This document shows positions 52,096 to 61,410 of a stretch of 64,000 nucleotides of DNA, one piece after another. Origin of the DNA: JAUIAI01 sp963732405 (lineage in GTDB: Bacteria; Pseudomonadota; Gammaproteobacteria; Burkholderiales; Burkholderiaceae_E); NCBI GenBank assembly GCA_963732405.1, contig CAVSZG010000005.1, positions 372,001 to 436,000 of the forward strand, written 5' to 3'. The notes beneath the pieces are model-generated. The model saw only the letters and a list, made by a program, of their open reading frames with translations, made no database searches and had not been told where the DNA came from. How positions within the stretch are numbered: the first letter of the stretch is position 1; every line of letters begins with the position of its first letter. The position numbers and the translations under genes were made by a program.

Positions 52096-53499
52096 ATGAG
52101 TACAACAGACTTTTGGTCATCCCTATTCGATCCCTGGCGTCAGGCGGCCTCGGCCTGGGATGTGCTGGGTGCCAGCGGCACATCGGCGCAACAGATCGCG
52201 GTGCTGCGCGCCCGGCGCTTGCGGCGCCTGCTCGACGTCGCGGTCGCTCACTCGCCGCTCTATCACGACCGCTTGACGCCCGCCCCCGGGCACGCGACAT
52301 CCGCGGCGCAATTGCTGGGTTCGATGGCTCCCCTGACCCGCCATGAACTGATGCAGGATTTTGATCGCTGGTGCTGCGATCGGCGGATCCGACGCAGCGT
52401 CGTCGAACAACATCTGGCCGACCCCCTGCGCATCGCTGAACCACTGCTGGGCGAGTACCTGGTCTGGGAGAGCTCCGGCACCCAGGGAGAACCGGGCTTC
52501 TTCATCCAGGATGCCCAAGCCATGGCCATCTACGACTCACTCGAGTCCCTGCGCCGCAGTGGCAGCCAGTGGTTCGATCCGCTGATGCTGGGTGAACGGA
52601 TCGCGTTCGTGGGCGCTACCGACGGTCACTTTGCCAGCTACGTGTCCGTCGAACGTCTGCGCCGGCTCAACCCCTGGCTTGGCCGCGCCATTCGCAGCAT
52701 CTCGATCATGCAGCCACTGGACGCCTTGATCGCCGCGCTCGACGAATTCGAGCCAACCGTGATCGCCACCTACCCGACGGCGGCAACCCTGTTGGCCCAG
52801 GCCTTCCGGGCCGGCAAGATGCAGGTGCGTCCGCGCGAAATCTGGACCGGCGGCGAATCGATCAACGATGCCGAGCGCACGCACATAGAATCCAGTTTCG
52901 AGTGCACATTGCGCAATAACTATGGGGCATCGGAATTCCTCACACTCGGATCGGACTGCGCGCAGGGCCATCTGCACCTGAACGCCGACTGGGCGATTCT
53001 GGAGCCGGTGGATGAACGGGGCCAACCGGTTCCCGCCGGTAGCGAATCGGCCACGACCCTGCTGACCAATCTGGCCAACCATGTCCAGCCCTTGATCCGC
53101 TACGACATCGGCGATCAGGTCGTGATATCGCCCGACCCATGCGCCTGCGGCTCGCCCTTCCCGGTCATCCAGGTGCAGGGTCGTCGCGATGATGCCCTGG
53201 TGATGGCCGGCATTCACGGCGATGATGTCACCGTACTGCCGCTCGCCCTGATGACTGCGCTCGAAGAAGATGCCGGTGTGTTCGATTTCCAGCTACAGCA
53301 GCGCGACCGGCGATCGCTGTGCATCCGGCTTGCGCATCACGACACGCACGGCGGCGCGGTCATGGCGCGTTGTCGCGAGGCATTAGGCCGGTTTGCCCTC
53401 GCCCAGGGCCTGGCGGCCATCGAGTTGATCTGGGAGCCCGGACACTCGATCGAACGGGGACGCAGCGGCAAGATCAAACGCATCATTGCCCCCGCCTGA
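52096..53499 (+). CDS. Adenylate-forming enzyme, F390 synthetase/phenylacetate-CoA ligase-like
   Basis: A 467-residue ligase of the PaaK/CapK/F390 synthetase-like group. The P-loop-like WESSGTQGEPGFF near residue 122, TGGESINDAE near 252, NNYGASEF near 275 and YDIGDQV near 336 are the usual signature segments. Such enzymes activate aromatic or other acids as acyl-adenylates. CACGSP at about 352 may be a small Zn-binding element. ATG 52096 gives the correct N-terminus; earlier in-frame ATGs extend into the upstream gene. It ends 30 bases from the convergent dusA. Confidence 0.85.
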   Translation: MSTTDFWSSLFDPWRQAASAWDVLGASGTSAQQIAVLRARRLRRLLDVAVAHSPLYHDRLTPAPGHATSAAQLLGSMAPLTRHELMQDFDRWCCDRRIRRSVVEQHLADPLRIAEPLLGEYLVWESSGTQGEPGFFIQDAQAMAIYDSLESLRRSGSQWFDPLMLGERIAFVGATDGHFASYVSVERLRRLNPWLGRAIRSISIMQPLDALIAALDEFEPTVIATYPTAATLLAQAFRAGKMQVRPREIWTGGESINDAERTHIESSFECTLRNNYGASEFLTLGSDCAQGHLHLNADWAILEPVDERGQPVPAGSESATTLLTNLANHVQPLIRYDIGDQVVISPDPCACGSPFPVIQVQGRRDDALVMAGIHGDDVTVLPLALMTALEEDAGVFDFQLQQRDRRSLCIRLAHHDTHGGAVMARCREALGRFALAQGLAAIELIWEPGHSIERGRSGKIKRIIAPA

Positions 53500-53529
53500 C
53501 GTGCCAGGCCGATCGGGTGGCCAGGCTCT

Positions 53530-54591
53530 TCAATCCCGAACCGGGGCCGGTCCGTCGACCGGCAGTGTCTGTTCCACCTCCCGCGCACACCGAAGAATCA
53601 GGTCCGCATCATTCTCTCCGAGGCGGGTCGAATCGCTGAGCATCCGCCGCCAGCGCCGGGCGCCACGCAGCCCGTTGAACAGACCCAGCATATGCCGGGT
53701 GATCCGGTGCAGGGGTACCCCGGCGCGCAACTGAGCGCGCGCATAAACCGTCATCGCCTCGGCGACACCGAGTCGGCTGCTGATGGCCGTCGGCCCATTG
53801 CCTGGCCGTGCCTCGCGCCTCAGGCCGCCGGCCGAATATCGCCCGTCGACCTCGTGCAATAACCACGGCGATTCATACGCCGCGCGCCCCACCATCGCAC
53901 CATCCAGTGCCGCGATCTCCTGCCCGATCTGCTCATGGGACACGAGGCCACCGTTGAGCCAGACCGGCAAGGCTGGAAAATCCTGCTTGAGTCGATGCAC
54001 CACCGCATAGCGCAATGGCGGGACCGTACGATTCTGCTTGGGGTTCAGGCCATCGAGCCAGGCATTGCGCGCATGCACGAAAACGGCCGCCGCACCGGCA
54101 TCGGCCACCGCCCCGACGAAGTCACGCACAAACCCGTAACACTCGTCGCGGTCAAGACCAATGCGATGCTTGACCGTGACCGGGACCGAGACGGTGTCAA
54201 CCATCGCGCGCACGCAATCCGCCACCCTGCCCGGTTCACGCATCAGGCAGGCCCCGAATGCGCCCTCGCGCACCCGGTCACTCGGACAACCGCAATTCAG
54301 ATTGATTTCATCGTAGCCGAAGGATTCACCGATCCGGGCGGCATGGGCAAGTTCCGCAGGCTCGTTGCCACCGAGTTGCAGGGCAACCGGATGCTCCAGG
54401 GCATCGAAACCCAGCAGATGATCGGGATCGCCGCGTCGGATGCCGGCGGCGACGATCATTTCGGTGTACAGGCGGGCCGACTGGCTGAGCTGGCGATGAA
54501 AGTATCGACAGTGCCGGTCGGTCCAGTCCATCATCGGGGCGACCGCGAATCCGGGATAGGTCGGATTCACGCCGGAGTGCGCCGGATTCAC
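53530..54591 (-). CDS. dusA: tRNA dihydrouridine(20/20a) synthase DusA
   Basis: A 353-residue FMN-dependent tRNA dihydrouridine synthase. VAPMMDWTDRHCRYFHRQLS at the N-terminus, YTEMIV, NLNCGCPSDRVREGAFGACLM near residue 97 (with the catalytic Cys in GACLM), VKHRIG near 145 and VHARNAWLDGLNPKQNR near 177 are DusA-specific. It reduces uridine at positions 20/20a of the D-loop. Its ATG overlaps the SelD fusion stop (ATGA), so it is the last gene of that unit. Confidence 0.96.
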   Translation of the reverse strand: MNPAHSGVNPTYPGFAVAPMMDWTDRHCRYFHRQLSQSARLYTEMIVAAGIRRGDPDHLLGFDALEHPVALQLGGNEPAELAHAARIGESFGYDEINLNCGCPSDRVREGAFGACLMREPGRVADCVRAMVDTVSVPVTVKHRIGLDRDECYGFVRDFVGAVADAGAAAVFVHARNAWLDGLNPKQNRTVPPLRYAVVHRLKQDFPALPVWLNGGLVSHEQIGQEIAALDGAMVGRAAYESPWLLHEVDGRYSAGGLRREARPGNGPTAISSRLGVAEAMTVYARAQLRAGVPLHRITRHMLGLFNGLRGARRWRRMLSDSTRLGENDADLILRCAREVEQTLPVDGPAPVRD

Positions 54592-56939
54592 GAATAGGCA
54601 AGACTGTCGGCGCGCTCGACCGTCCGACTGTCGAGCGACCCGTCGGCCAGCAGACCGATGGTGCCGCCCTCCTCACTCATCGCGACGATCCGCCCGATGA
54701 TCGACGCCGATCGGTAGCCCGCGCCATGCAGGGCCATCAGGCAGTCCGCCGCCTGATCTGCCGGAACACTGGCCAATAGACCACCGGCGGTCTGCGGGTC
54801 GAACAACAAGCGATAACGGGGGTGCGCAATTGCGCTTTCCTGGTCGATGAGCGCACGACGCAGGCGCACATTGGCCGGCGCCAGCGAACTGAGCAGGCCG
54901 GCGGCCGCCATTTCCTGCGCGCCATCGAGCACCGGCAGCCGCGCCAGGTCAAGTTCGGCACCCACGGCCGAGGCGCGGGTCATTTCGACGAGATGGCCGA
55001 GCAGCCCGAACCCGGTCAGGTCGGTGCAGGCGCTGGCGCCGTGAGCGCCGAGGATTCTGGCTCCGTCTCGATTGGACACGAGCATCGAGGCAATGGCCGC
55101 ATCGATCCAGCGGCCGCGAGTGGCCAGCAGCGGATGGGCAGCGAACAAGGTGCCGGTACCCACCGGCTTGGTCAGGATCAGGGCATCGCCGATCTGCATG
55201 CCATCCTTGCGCGTGACGCCTCGCAGGTGTTCATCCACCAGACCGTTGATCGCAAAGCCCAGCGCGAGTTCGCGACCCTCGCCTGTGTGGCCTCCAACGA
55301 GCGCGCAGTTGGCTTCGTTGAGCACATCGACGGCACCCGACATCATCTGGAACAAGGTTTCTTCGACCTTGGCATCGATACCGGGCGGAATCGTCACGAT
55401 CGCAGTGGCCGACTGCGGTTCACCGTTCATGGCATAGATGTCGCCCAGCGCATGGTTGGCGGCAACCTTGCCCAGGATGAACGGATCGTCGATGAATGCC
55501 CGAAAGAAGTCGACGGTGTGAACCATGGCCTTGCCCGGGGGCACCCGCACGATGGCCGCATCATCGGGCGATTGCAGGCCGACCAGCACATCGGACCTTG
55601 GCACCGGATTCAGGCTGCCCAGCGCCCGCGACAGGACATTGGCACCCACCTTGGCACCGCAGCCACCGCAACGCATGGCCAGCGCCGACAAGGCCTGGGC
55701 GGCATCCTGGGCGTCGACCGGAACCGCGCCGTCAGCAGGTCTGAGTGTGGCCGTGCGAGCGGAACTGGCCGGGTCCATCGGCTTCAGGTCAGTGAAGCGT
55801 TGCATGAAGCGACGATCGATCCAGTCCTTCCAGCGCCAGACCCAGTCGCCCTGCACGGAAAATGCGCCTCGCGACGCCACTGCATGGCGATCGCCGGTGC
55901 TGATCAGAGCCAGCCAGAAACGCTGCGGTTTATAGTTGAGCAACGGCCGGCCGGTGGCCGAGCGACGCAGATTCTCGGTGAGCGGCGGCCCCTGGCGGAC
56001 CGCAAACACGCCGGCCTTCTCGAGTCGGTGGTTGTCCATTGACGCGATGTCGCCGGCCGCAAAAACCAGCGGGTCGCTCACCGACTGCAAGGTGTCGAGT
56101 ACGCGAATGAATCCCTTGTCATCGAGCGCCAGACCGGTTTCCTTCAGCCAGGCTGCCCCGCCCGCCTGGGTGACCCAGACGACTTCGTCGGCGTCGTGCC
56201 GGGCGCCATCATCGGTGGTCAGCGCATCGCTCCCGACCTGGGTGACGGCGCGGCCGACATGCAGTCTGACGCCACGCTCGCGCAGCACCGCCTCGTAGCT
56301 TGCGCGCACCCGCGCATTGTGAGTGGGCAGGATCTGCGGCGATTCGGAATACAGGTCGAAGCTCAGATCCTCCAGACGGCGACCCAGGCGTTGCCATTCA
56401 TTACGCAGCCGATACTGCATGGCCAGCGTGAGTTCGACCCCGCCTGCCCCGGCACCGACCACCGCAATGCGCAGCGGGCCGTTGCCCTGTTGCGCCCGAT
56501 GCAGCAGCGCCAGCCAGCGCTCATTGAACTGGTTGATCGGTTTGACCGGCACCGCATGGGCGGCCGCGCCACTGACCAGACCGATCTGCGGCGTGGAGCC
56601 GATGTTGATCGACGCCAGGTCATAGGCAATGGGCGGACGCTCCCGGCACAAGACTTTCCGGTTGGCGCGATCCAGGCCGATCACTTCATCGAAGATGTAA
56701 CGCGCGCCGGCAAACTCGGCCAGCTTGCGCAGGTCGATATGCACATCATCGTAGTGATAGTGCCCCGCGACATAGCCAGGCAGCATGCCCGAGTAAGGGG
56801 TGTGCGTATCGCGACAGATCACGGTGAGACGCACGCCGGGCACCGGTTTCATGCCAAAGCGCTTGATCACACCGACATGGCTGTGGCCGCCGCCGATCAG
56901 GATGATGTCGCGAAGAATGGGTTGCTCTGGAGGATTCAT
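54588..56939 (-). CDS. selD: NDH-like flavoprotein fused to selenide, water dikinase (SelD)
   Basis: A 783-residue two-domain protein. Residues 1 to about 400 are a pyridine nucleotide-disulfide oxidoreductase: IILIGGGHSHVGVIKRF at the start, VVGAGAGGVELTLAM near 155 and FAAGDIASM near 300. Residues about 420-783 are SelD: the catalytic Cys/Lys region RCGGCGAKVG (Cys427, Lys430), TVDFFRAFIDDPFILGKVAANHALGDIYAMNG and VGGHTGEGREL. SelD makes selenophosphate for tRNA or protein selenation. The fusion is known in cyanobacteria and some proteobacteria. Catalytic site carries Cys, not Sec. ATGA overlap with dusA. Confidence 0.95.
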   Translation of the reverse strand: MNPPEQPILRDIILIGGGHSHVGVIKRFGMKPVPGVRLTVICRDTHTPYSGMLPGYVAGHYHYDDVHIDLRKLAEFAGARYIFDEVIGLDRANRKVLCRERPPIAYDLASINIGSTPQIGLVSGAAAHAVPVKPINQFNERWLALLHRAQQGNGPLRIAVVGAGAGGVELTLAMQYRLRNEWQRLGRRLEDLSFDLYSESPQILPTHNARVRASYEAVLRERGVRLHVGRAVTQVGSDALTTDDGARHDADEVVWVTQAGGAAWLKETGLALDDKGFIRVLDTLQSVSDPLVFAAGDIASMDNHRLEKAGVFAVRQGPPLTENLRRSATGRPLLNYKPQRFWLALISTGDRHAVASRGAFSVQGDWVWRWKDWIDRRFMQRFTDLKPMDPASSARTATLRPADGAVPVDAQDAAQALSALAMRCGGCGAKVGANVLSRALGSLNPVPRSDVLVGLQSPDDAAIVRVPPGKAMVHTVDFFRAFIDDPFILGKVAANHALGDIYAMNGEPQSATAIVTIPPGIDAKVEETLFQMMSGAVDVLNEANCALVGGHTGEGRELALGFAINGLVDEHLRGVTRKDGMQIGDALILTKPVGTGTLFAAHPLLATRGRWIDAAIASMLVSNRDGARILGAHGASACTDLTGFGLLGHLVEMTRASAVGAELDLARLPVLDGAQEMAAAGLLSSLAPANVRLRRALIDQESAIAHPRYRLLFDPQTAGGLLASVPADQAADCLMALHGAGYRSASIIGRIVAMSEEGGTIGLLADGSLDSRTVERADSLAYS

Positions 56940-56957
56940 GCCGATGGGTCGTGTTGT

Positions 56958-58187
56958 TCAACGCAAAATTTCATAGACCATGTCAATCAGCGACTGGCCG
57001 CGGCGATTCAGCAGAATGCCGCTACCCTGTCGATTCATGACATAGCCGAATGCCAGACCAGCCTGCGGGTCGGCAAACCCGATACTACCGCCCTGGCCCA
57101 CGTGACCGAAGGCGGTGTCGCCAATGACCATCGAATGACCCTCGGGCATCGGTCGATTGTCCATCGACAGCATGAAGCCCTGGCCGAAGCGGGTCGGAAT
57201 CAACAGCGTGGCATCGGGGCCGGGGGGCACCGAATCGCGGCGCATCTCATCGATCCGGGCGGCCGACAGTCGATGCAGGGCCGAGACACCAGCGCTCGGG
57301 CGCGGCGCGGCGAGCGGGGCAAACAGGCCGGCCAGCGATCGTGCATTGGTGATGCCACCGGCCGCGCCAAGGCCGGCCACATGGGCCTCGCGGGTATTCG
57401 CGTTGTAACCGCCGCGATTGAGCGTGGCCAGGCTTTGAATCGAATCAGGGTTGTCGACCACCGCCAGGGCAAAATCGGTGAGCGTCCAGTCCGGACCGGG
57501 CACGACGCTTTCGATCGGCGCAACCCGGGCTTCATGCTCCTCGGGTAGTCCAAGCCAGAAATCCAGGCCCAGCGGCGCGGCGATCTCGTCCCGGAAAAAG
57601 TGGCCAAGCGGCTTGCCCGATACCCGGCGAATGATCTCCGCCACGATCCAGCCATAGGTGAGCGCGTGATAGCCATGGCGGGTGCCAGGCTCCCAGAACA
57701 CCGCCTCGTCCTGCAGTCGCGAAACCATATAACCGTAGTTGTAAAAGCCGCCTCTTTTGACTGGATCGCGCAGCGCCGGCAGACCCAGCGAATGATTCAA
57801 GGCCATCAGCACGCTCGCCTGTTCCTTGCCACCCTTGGCAAATTCAGGCCAGTAGCGCGTGATCGGCGCGTGCAGATCGAGCAGTCCGCGGTGAATGAGA
57901 ATGTGCGCGCACAAGGCGCTGGCCGCTTTGGTGCAGGAAAACACGACGGCCAGGGTATCGCTGCGCCACGGCTCACCCGTGCGGCGACAACGCACGCCGC
58001 CCCAGAGGTCGACCACCGGCCGGCCATCGACCACCACGCAGACGCTCGCACCCAGTTCGTTCTGATGCAGAAAATTCCCGGCGAACACGTCGGCCACTGC
58101 TTCGAAGGCCGGATCGCAGAATCCATCGATCCGGGCACCGTTCGCTAACAGGATGGACTCGATGCGACGGGTCCCCACGGCGGTCAT
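56958..58187 (-). CDS. Serine hydrolase, class C beta-lactamase/esterase family
   Basis: A 409-residue protein of the beta-lactamase/EstB-like family. The nucleophile motif is SCTK (Ser84, Lys87); YGWIVAEI near 183 supplies the conserved Tyr; HVGQGGSIGF near 360 is the HxG variant of KTG common in esterases. No signal peptide, so it is likely cytoplasmic and acts on small esters. Its ATG overlaps the acyl-CoA synthetase stop (ATGA). Confidence 0.9.
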   Translation of the reverse strand: MTAVGTRRIESILLANGARIDGFCDPAFEAVADVFAGNFLHQNELGASVCVVVDGRPVVDLWGGVRCRRTGEPWRSDTLAVVFSCTKAASALCAHILIHRGLLDLHAPITRYWPEFAKGGKEQASVLMALNHSLGLPALRDPVKRGGFYNYGYMVSRLQDEAVFWEPGTRHGYHALTYGWIVAEIIRRVSGKPLGHFFRDEIAAPLGLDFWLGLPEEHEARVAPIESVVPGPDWTLTDFALAVVDNPDSIQSLATLNRGGYNANTREAHVAGLGAAGGITNARSLAGLFAPLAAPRPSAGVSALHRLSAARIDEMRRDSVPPGPDATLLIPTRFGQGFMLSMDNRPMPEGHSMVIGDTAFGHVGQGGSIGFADPQAGLAFGYVMNRQGSGILLNRRGQSLIDMVYEILR

Positions 58188-60109
58188 GACCAGATGATCG
58201 TATGGGCGAACGCGAACGGGTCGAGTGCCTCGTCGATCTGCCGGGTAAGCCGGGCGCGTTGATCCGCATCGCGGGTCATGTCAGCACCGACGGTCACCCG
58301 GGCGATACTGCCGTGGGTGCCATGGGGCACCACCTCCACCTGAAAGGCCAGTTCCGGTTGGGCAATGGCCGCCAGCCGTTGCGCGAACACCCGGCGCGCC
58401 GCATCCCGTCTCAGGTCGGGCTTGAACACCTTGCCCACACCGGTGAGCGGAATCGCGTCGATGAAGATCACATCGACCGGCACGGCTGCACGCTCGTTGG
58501 TGCGCTCGCGCACATGGTCGAGCAAGGTGGCGGGCTCGGCCTGCATGCCCGCCTTGAGCTGCACATAGGCGAGCGGCTTTTCGCCCAGCTGGGGGTCAGG
58601 CTGGCCGACCACGGCCACGAGCGCGACGGCCGGGTGTTGATAAAAGGCCTCTTCGACCACGGCCGGATCGATATTGTGACCACCGCGGATGATCAGATCC
58701 TTGGCGCGTCCGGTGATCCAGATGTAGCCCTGCGCATCGCGCCGGCCCAGATCGCCCGAATTCACCCAACCGGGTTCGATGAACGCGTCGCGATTATGGG
58801 CCTCGTCCAGATACCCCTTGAAGACGCCAGGCCCGCTCATCGCGATCACGCCGATTTCATCCACTGCGCAATCGTTGCCTGGCCGCCCGTCGCTGTCCTG
58901 CCGGATCACGCGCACCCGGCTAAATGGCACCGGATGGCCGACCGAGCCCAGCCGGATCGGCCTGTCGAGGTAGGCGAGCGTATGGACACTGGCCGTCTCG
59001 GTCATGCCATAGACCTCGATGACGGGCCGCCGGAGTTTGTCCTGCAACTGACGGCCGATCGCCACCGGAATCGCTGACCCACCACCCGAGGTGGCGCGCA
59101 GGAAGTCCAATCCGGCCGGATCGAAGGGCACACCGATGGCCGCGGTCAATACCGTGGGCACGCCGCCGAACACCGCTGGCCGATAGCGCGCGACCAGCCG
59201 CCACACATTGGCGATGGCGGACGGATTGCGCCAGCCCGCCGCGGACAGTATCACCAGCGTACCGCCCTTGGTGAGCGTGGACAGGCCCTGGGTCAGCGCA
59301 CCGCCGACATGAAACAAGGGCAGACCGAATAAAAGATTATCGCCCGGCGGCAGGGGCAGCATCAGATTCATCGCCCAGGCCTGATAGACCTGATTCAGAT
59401 GCGTATGGGGCACGAGCTTGGGCGTACCGGTGGTACCGCCCGTGTGAAAGTAGGCGGCAATGTCATCGGGCCCGATCTGCCGGTCGCTGATCAGGCGGTC
59501 GTCGGGCTGGGCCGCCAACGCCGAATCAAAGTTGCGCACCGATGCATCGTCCGTGACCGGCGCACCGACCGTCAGAATGGTCTGGAGCGCAGGCAATTGC
59601 CCACGAATCGCCATGACCTTGGACCAGATATCGACCCCGGGCATGGGCCCGAGCGCCACCAGCACCTTGGTATTGGCCGCCTTGAGAATGCCGGCGAGTT
59701 GGGCCGGTTCGAGCATCGGATTCACCGGGTTGGCGATACCGGCTGCTTCAGCCCCGAACAGCGCAAAAAAATGCTGCGGTACAAGGGGCAGCAACAGGGT
59801 GACGGCGTCCCCTGGCCGAACGCCCAGCGAATGAAACAGATTGGCCGCCTGGATCACCCGGCTCACGAACTGCGCATGGGTGATGACCAGCGGCGTTTCG
59901 TCGGGATCGGCATTGGGCAGAAACTTGAGCGCTGCGGCCGTCGGGTCCAGCGCGGCCCCGACCTTGAGCGCATCCAGGGTATTGAGCGCCGTGAGCCGCT
60001 CGGTCAAGGGAATGCGCTCGATGGCGGCAACCGCGGCGTCATCGGCCAGCACCGGCACCGAATCGCCCAGGTATCGATCGAGTGCCACGGCCGCAGGGGT
60101 GGTGGTCAT
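58184..60109 (-). CDS. Acyl-CoA synthetase, AMP-binding
   Basis: A 641-residue AMP-dependent synthetase. The AMP-binding motif FHTGGTTGTPKLVPHTH near residue 190, GVPTVLTA, YGMTETASVHT near 345, GDLGRRDAQGYIWITGRAKDLIIRGG near 460 and the C-terminal domain ending with VGKVFKPDLRR near 585 (catalytic Lys) are present. It would activate a carboxylic acid to its CoA thioester. ATG 60109 gives the usual N-terminus and lies 10 bases after the PLP enzyme stop. A C-terminal tail of about 50 residues follows. Substrate unknown. Confidence 0.93.
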   Translation of the reverse strand: MTTTPAAVALDRYLGDSVPVLADDAAVAAIERIPLTERLTALNTLDALKVGAALDPTAAALKFLPNADPDETPLVITHAQFVSRVIQAANLFHSLGVRPGDAVTLLLPLVPQHFFALFGAEAAGIANPVNPMLEPAQLAGILKAANTKVLVALGPMPGVDIWSKVMAIRGQLPALQTILTVGAPVTDDASVRNFDSALAAQPDDRLISDRQIGPDDIAAYFHTGGTTGTPKLVPHTHLNQVYQAWAMNLMLPLPPGDNLLFGLPLFHVGGALTQGLSTLTKGGTLVILSAAGWRNPSAIANVWRLVARYRPAVFGGVPTVLTAAIGVPFDPAGLDFLRATSGGGSAIPVAIGRQLQDKLRRPVIEVYGMTETASVHTLAYLDRPIRLGSVGHPVPFSRVRVIRQDSDGRPGNDCAVDEIGVIAMSGPGVFKGYLDEAHNRDAFIEPGWVNSGDLGRRDAQGYIWITGRAKDLIIRGGHNIDPAVVEEAFYQHPAVALVAVVGQPDPQLGEKPLAYVQLKAGMQAEPATLLDHVRERTNERAAVPVDVIFIDAIPLTGVGKVFKPDLRRDAARRVFAQRLAAIAQPELAFQVEVVPHGTHGSIARVTVGADMTRDADQRARLTRQIDEALDPFAFAHTIIWS

Positions 60110-60119
60110 CGCGGCCTGC

Positions 60120-61385
60120 TCAGGCGGGGACGCCGGTCGTGGCAACGATCGAGTGCATCGCCCGCAGGAAGTGACCGACTTCGTCGACACTGTTGTAATG
60201 ACAGAGCGACACGCGTACGCAGGCCGGCAGCCCCAGCGGCTCCAGGATATTGGCCGAATACAGATCGCTCTTGCGCTCGTGGGTCCGAATACCTTGCTCG
60301 CGCAGTGCGCTCACCACGTCGGCAGCGGACCGGTTCCGCACAGTCAGGCTGACCAGACCCTCACGCAGCGGATTGTCCGGTCCACCGATCAAGCCGACGC
60401 CGGGAAGATTCACCAGACCGGGCTCGCCGCCCGTGCCGTGCACCATCGCCCGGACCAGGCCCGCTTCATGGGCCTTGATCGCCTGGCCCGCCGCGACGAT
60501 GCGCGCGCGCCGATCGCCCGAGTCGGTGAAGTGGGCGCCGAGCCAGTCGAAGTAACGCACGACATCAGAGAAGGTGGCGTAGGCACCGGTATCGCGCGTG
60601 CCCAACTCCCACTGCGAATCCGGCGACCCCGAGAGCCGTTCATGGGGTAGCGCACACAGGCGCGGGGACGCCCACGCCACCCCATAGCCATGGCGCGAAA
60701 ACACCTTGTAGGGCGAGATCGCATACCCGTCGATCCCATAGCTGTCGATATCCAGTCCACCATGAGCGGCATGCTGGATACCATCGACGATGATGTAGCA
60801 CTGCGGCGATACTTGACGGATGGCAGCGGCGATCGCGCCCACATCAACGGCCATGCCGGTGACCGGGCTGGTATGCAGGATGGTCGCCACACGGGTCGCG
60901 GGGGTGATCAGCGGGCGATAGTCGTCGACCGATACGCTGCCGGTCGTGTTGTCATGAGCCACCAGGCGGTAGGGCCGACCGGTGACCTTCGCCCAATACT
61001 CGCAGGCACTGCGGCTGGCCGGATGTTCCAGGGTCGAGCCCAGGATTTCGCCGCCGGTATCGCATCCGACAATGGCGGTGCGGATCAGCCGGAACAGCAA
61101 TTCGGTACCGCTCTCGCCCACGAATACCTGGCCCTCCTTCGCATTGAAGAAGACACGCATATCCGCCTTGGCCTCGTTGATCAGGCGAACCAGTTCGTGT
61201 GAGGCCGGATTGTCGCGACCCTGATTATCGGGAATCGCAGCCATTCGTGCGCTGGTCTGCACCACCGAATGAAGCGTGAGCGCGCCACCAGCGTTCTCGA
61301 AAAACACGCGGGGGCCGGCAATCGGGCATTCATCAACATGGGCAAAGCGACTGCGGATCTGGGCAAGCAGGCTGGGATCGAACAT
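60120..61385 (-). CDS. Aminotransferase class V-fold PLP-dependent enzyme (cysteine desulfurase-like, VC1184 type)
   Basis: A 421-residue fold-type I PLP enzyme. FFENAGGALTLHSVV near residue 28, VFVGESGTELLFRLIR near 88 and the Schiff-base Lys in SPYKVFSRHGYG near 225 are seen; IVDGIQHAAHGGLD near 205 holds the conserved Asp/His. The C-terminus VRVSLCHYNSVDEVGHFL resembles the cysteine-desulfurase-like VC1184 subfamily. The mobile-loop catalytic Cys of IscS-type enzymes is not evident, so cysteine desulfuration is unproven. It is followed at 10 bases by the acyl-CoA synthetase gene. Confidence 0.88.
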   Translation of the reverse strand: MFDPSLLAQIRSRFAHVDECPIAGPRVFFENAGGALTLHSVVQTSARMAAIPDNQGRDNPASHELVRLINEAKADMRVFFNAKEGQVFVGESGTELLFRLIRTAIVGCDTGGEILGSTLEHPASRSACEYWAKVTGRPYRLVAHDNTTGSVSVDDYRPLITPATRVATILHTSPVTGMAVDVGAIAAAIRQVSPQCYIIVDGIQHAAHGGLDIDSYGIDGYAISPYKVFSRHGYGVAWASPRLCALPHERLSGSPDSQWELGTRDTGAYATFSDVVRYFDWLGAHFTDSGDRRARIVAAGQAIKAHEAGLVRAMVHGTGGEPGLVNLPGVGLIGGPDNPLREGLVSLTVRNRSAADVVSALREQGIRTHERKSDLYSANILEPLGLPACVRVSLCHYNSVDEVGHFLRAMHSIVATTGVPA

Positions 61386-61410
61386 GGTCGGTCTCGTCGA
61401 GTGGGAAGGG

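Noticed and set aside
56196..57548. 450-codon plus-strand open frame opposite SelD and the serine hydrolase
   Set aside because: Spans two real minus-strand genes and has shadow composition.
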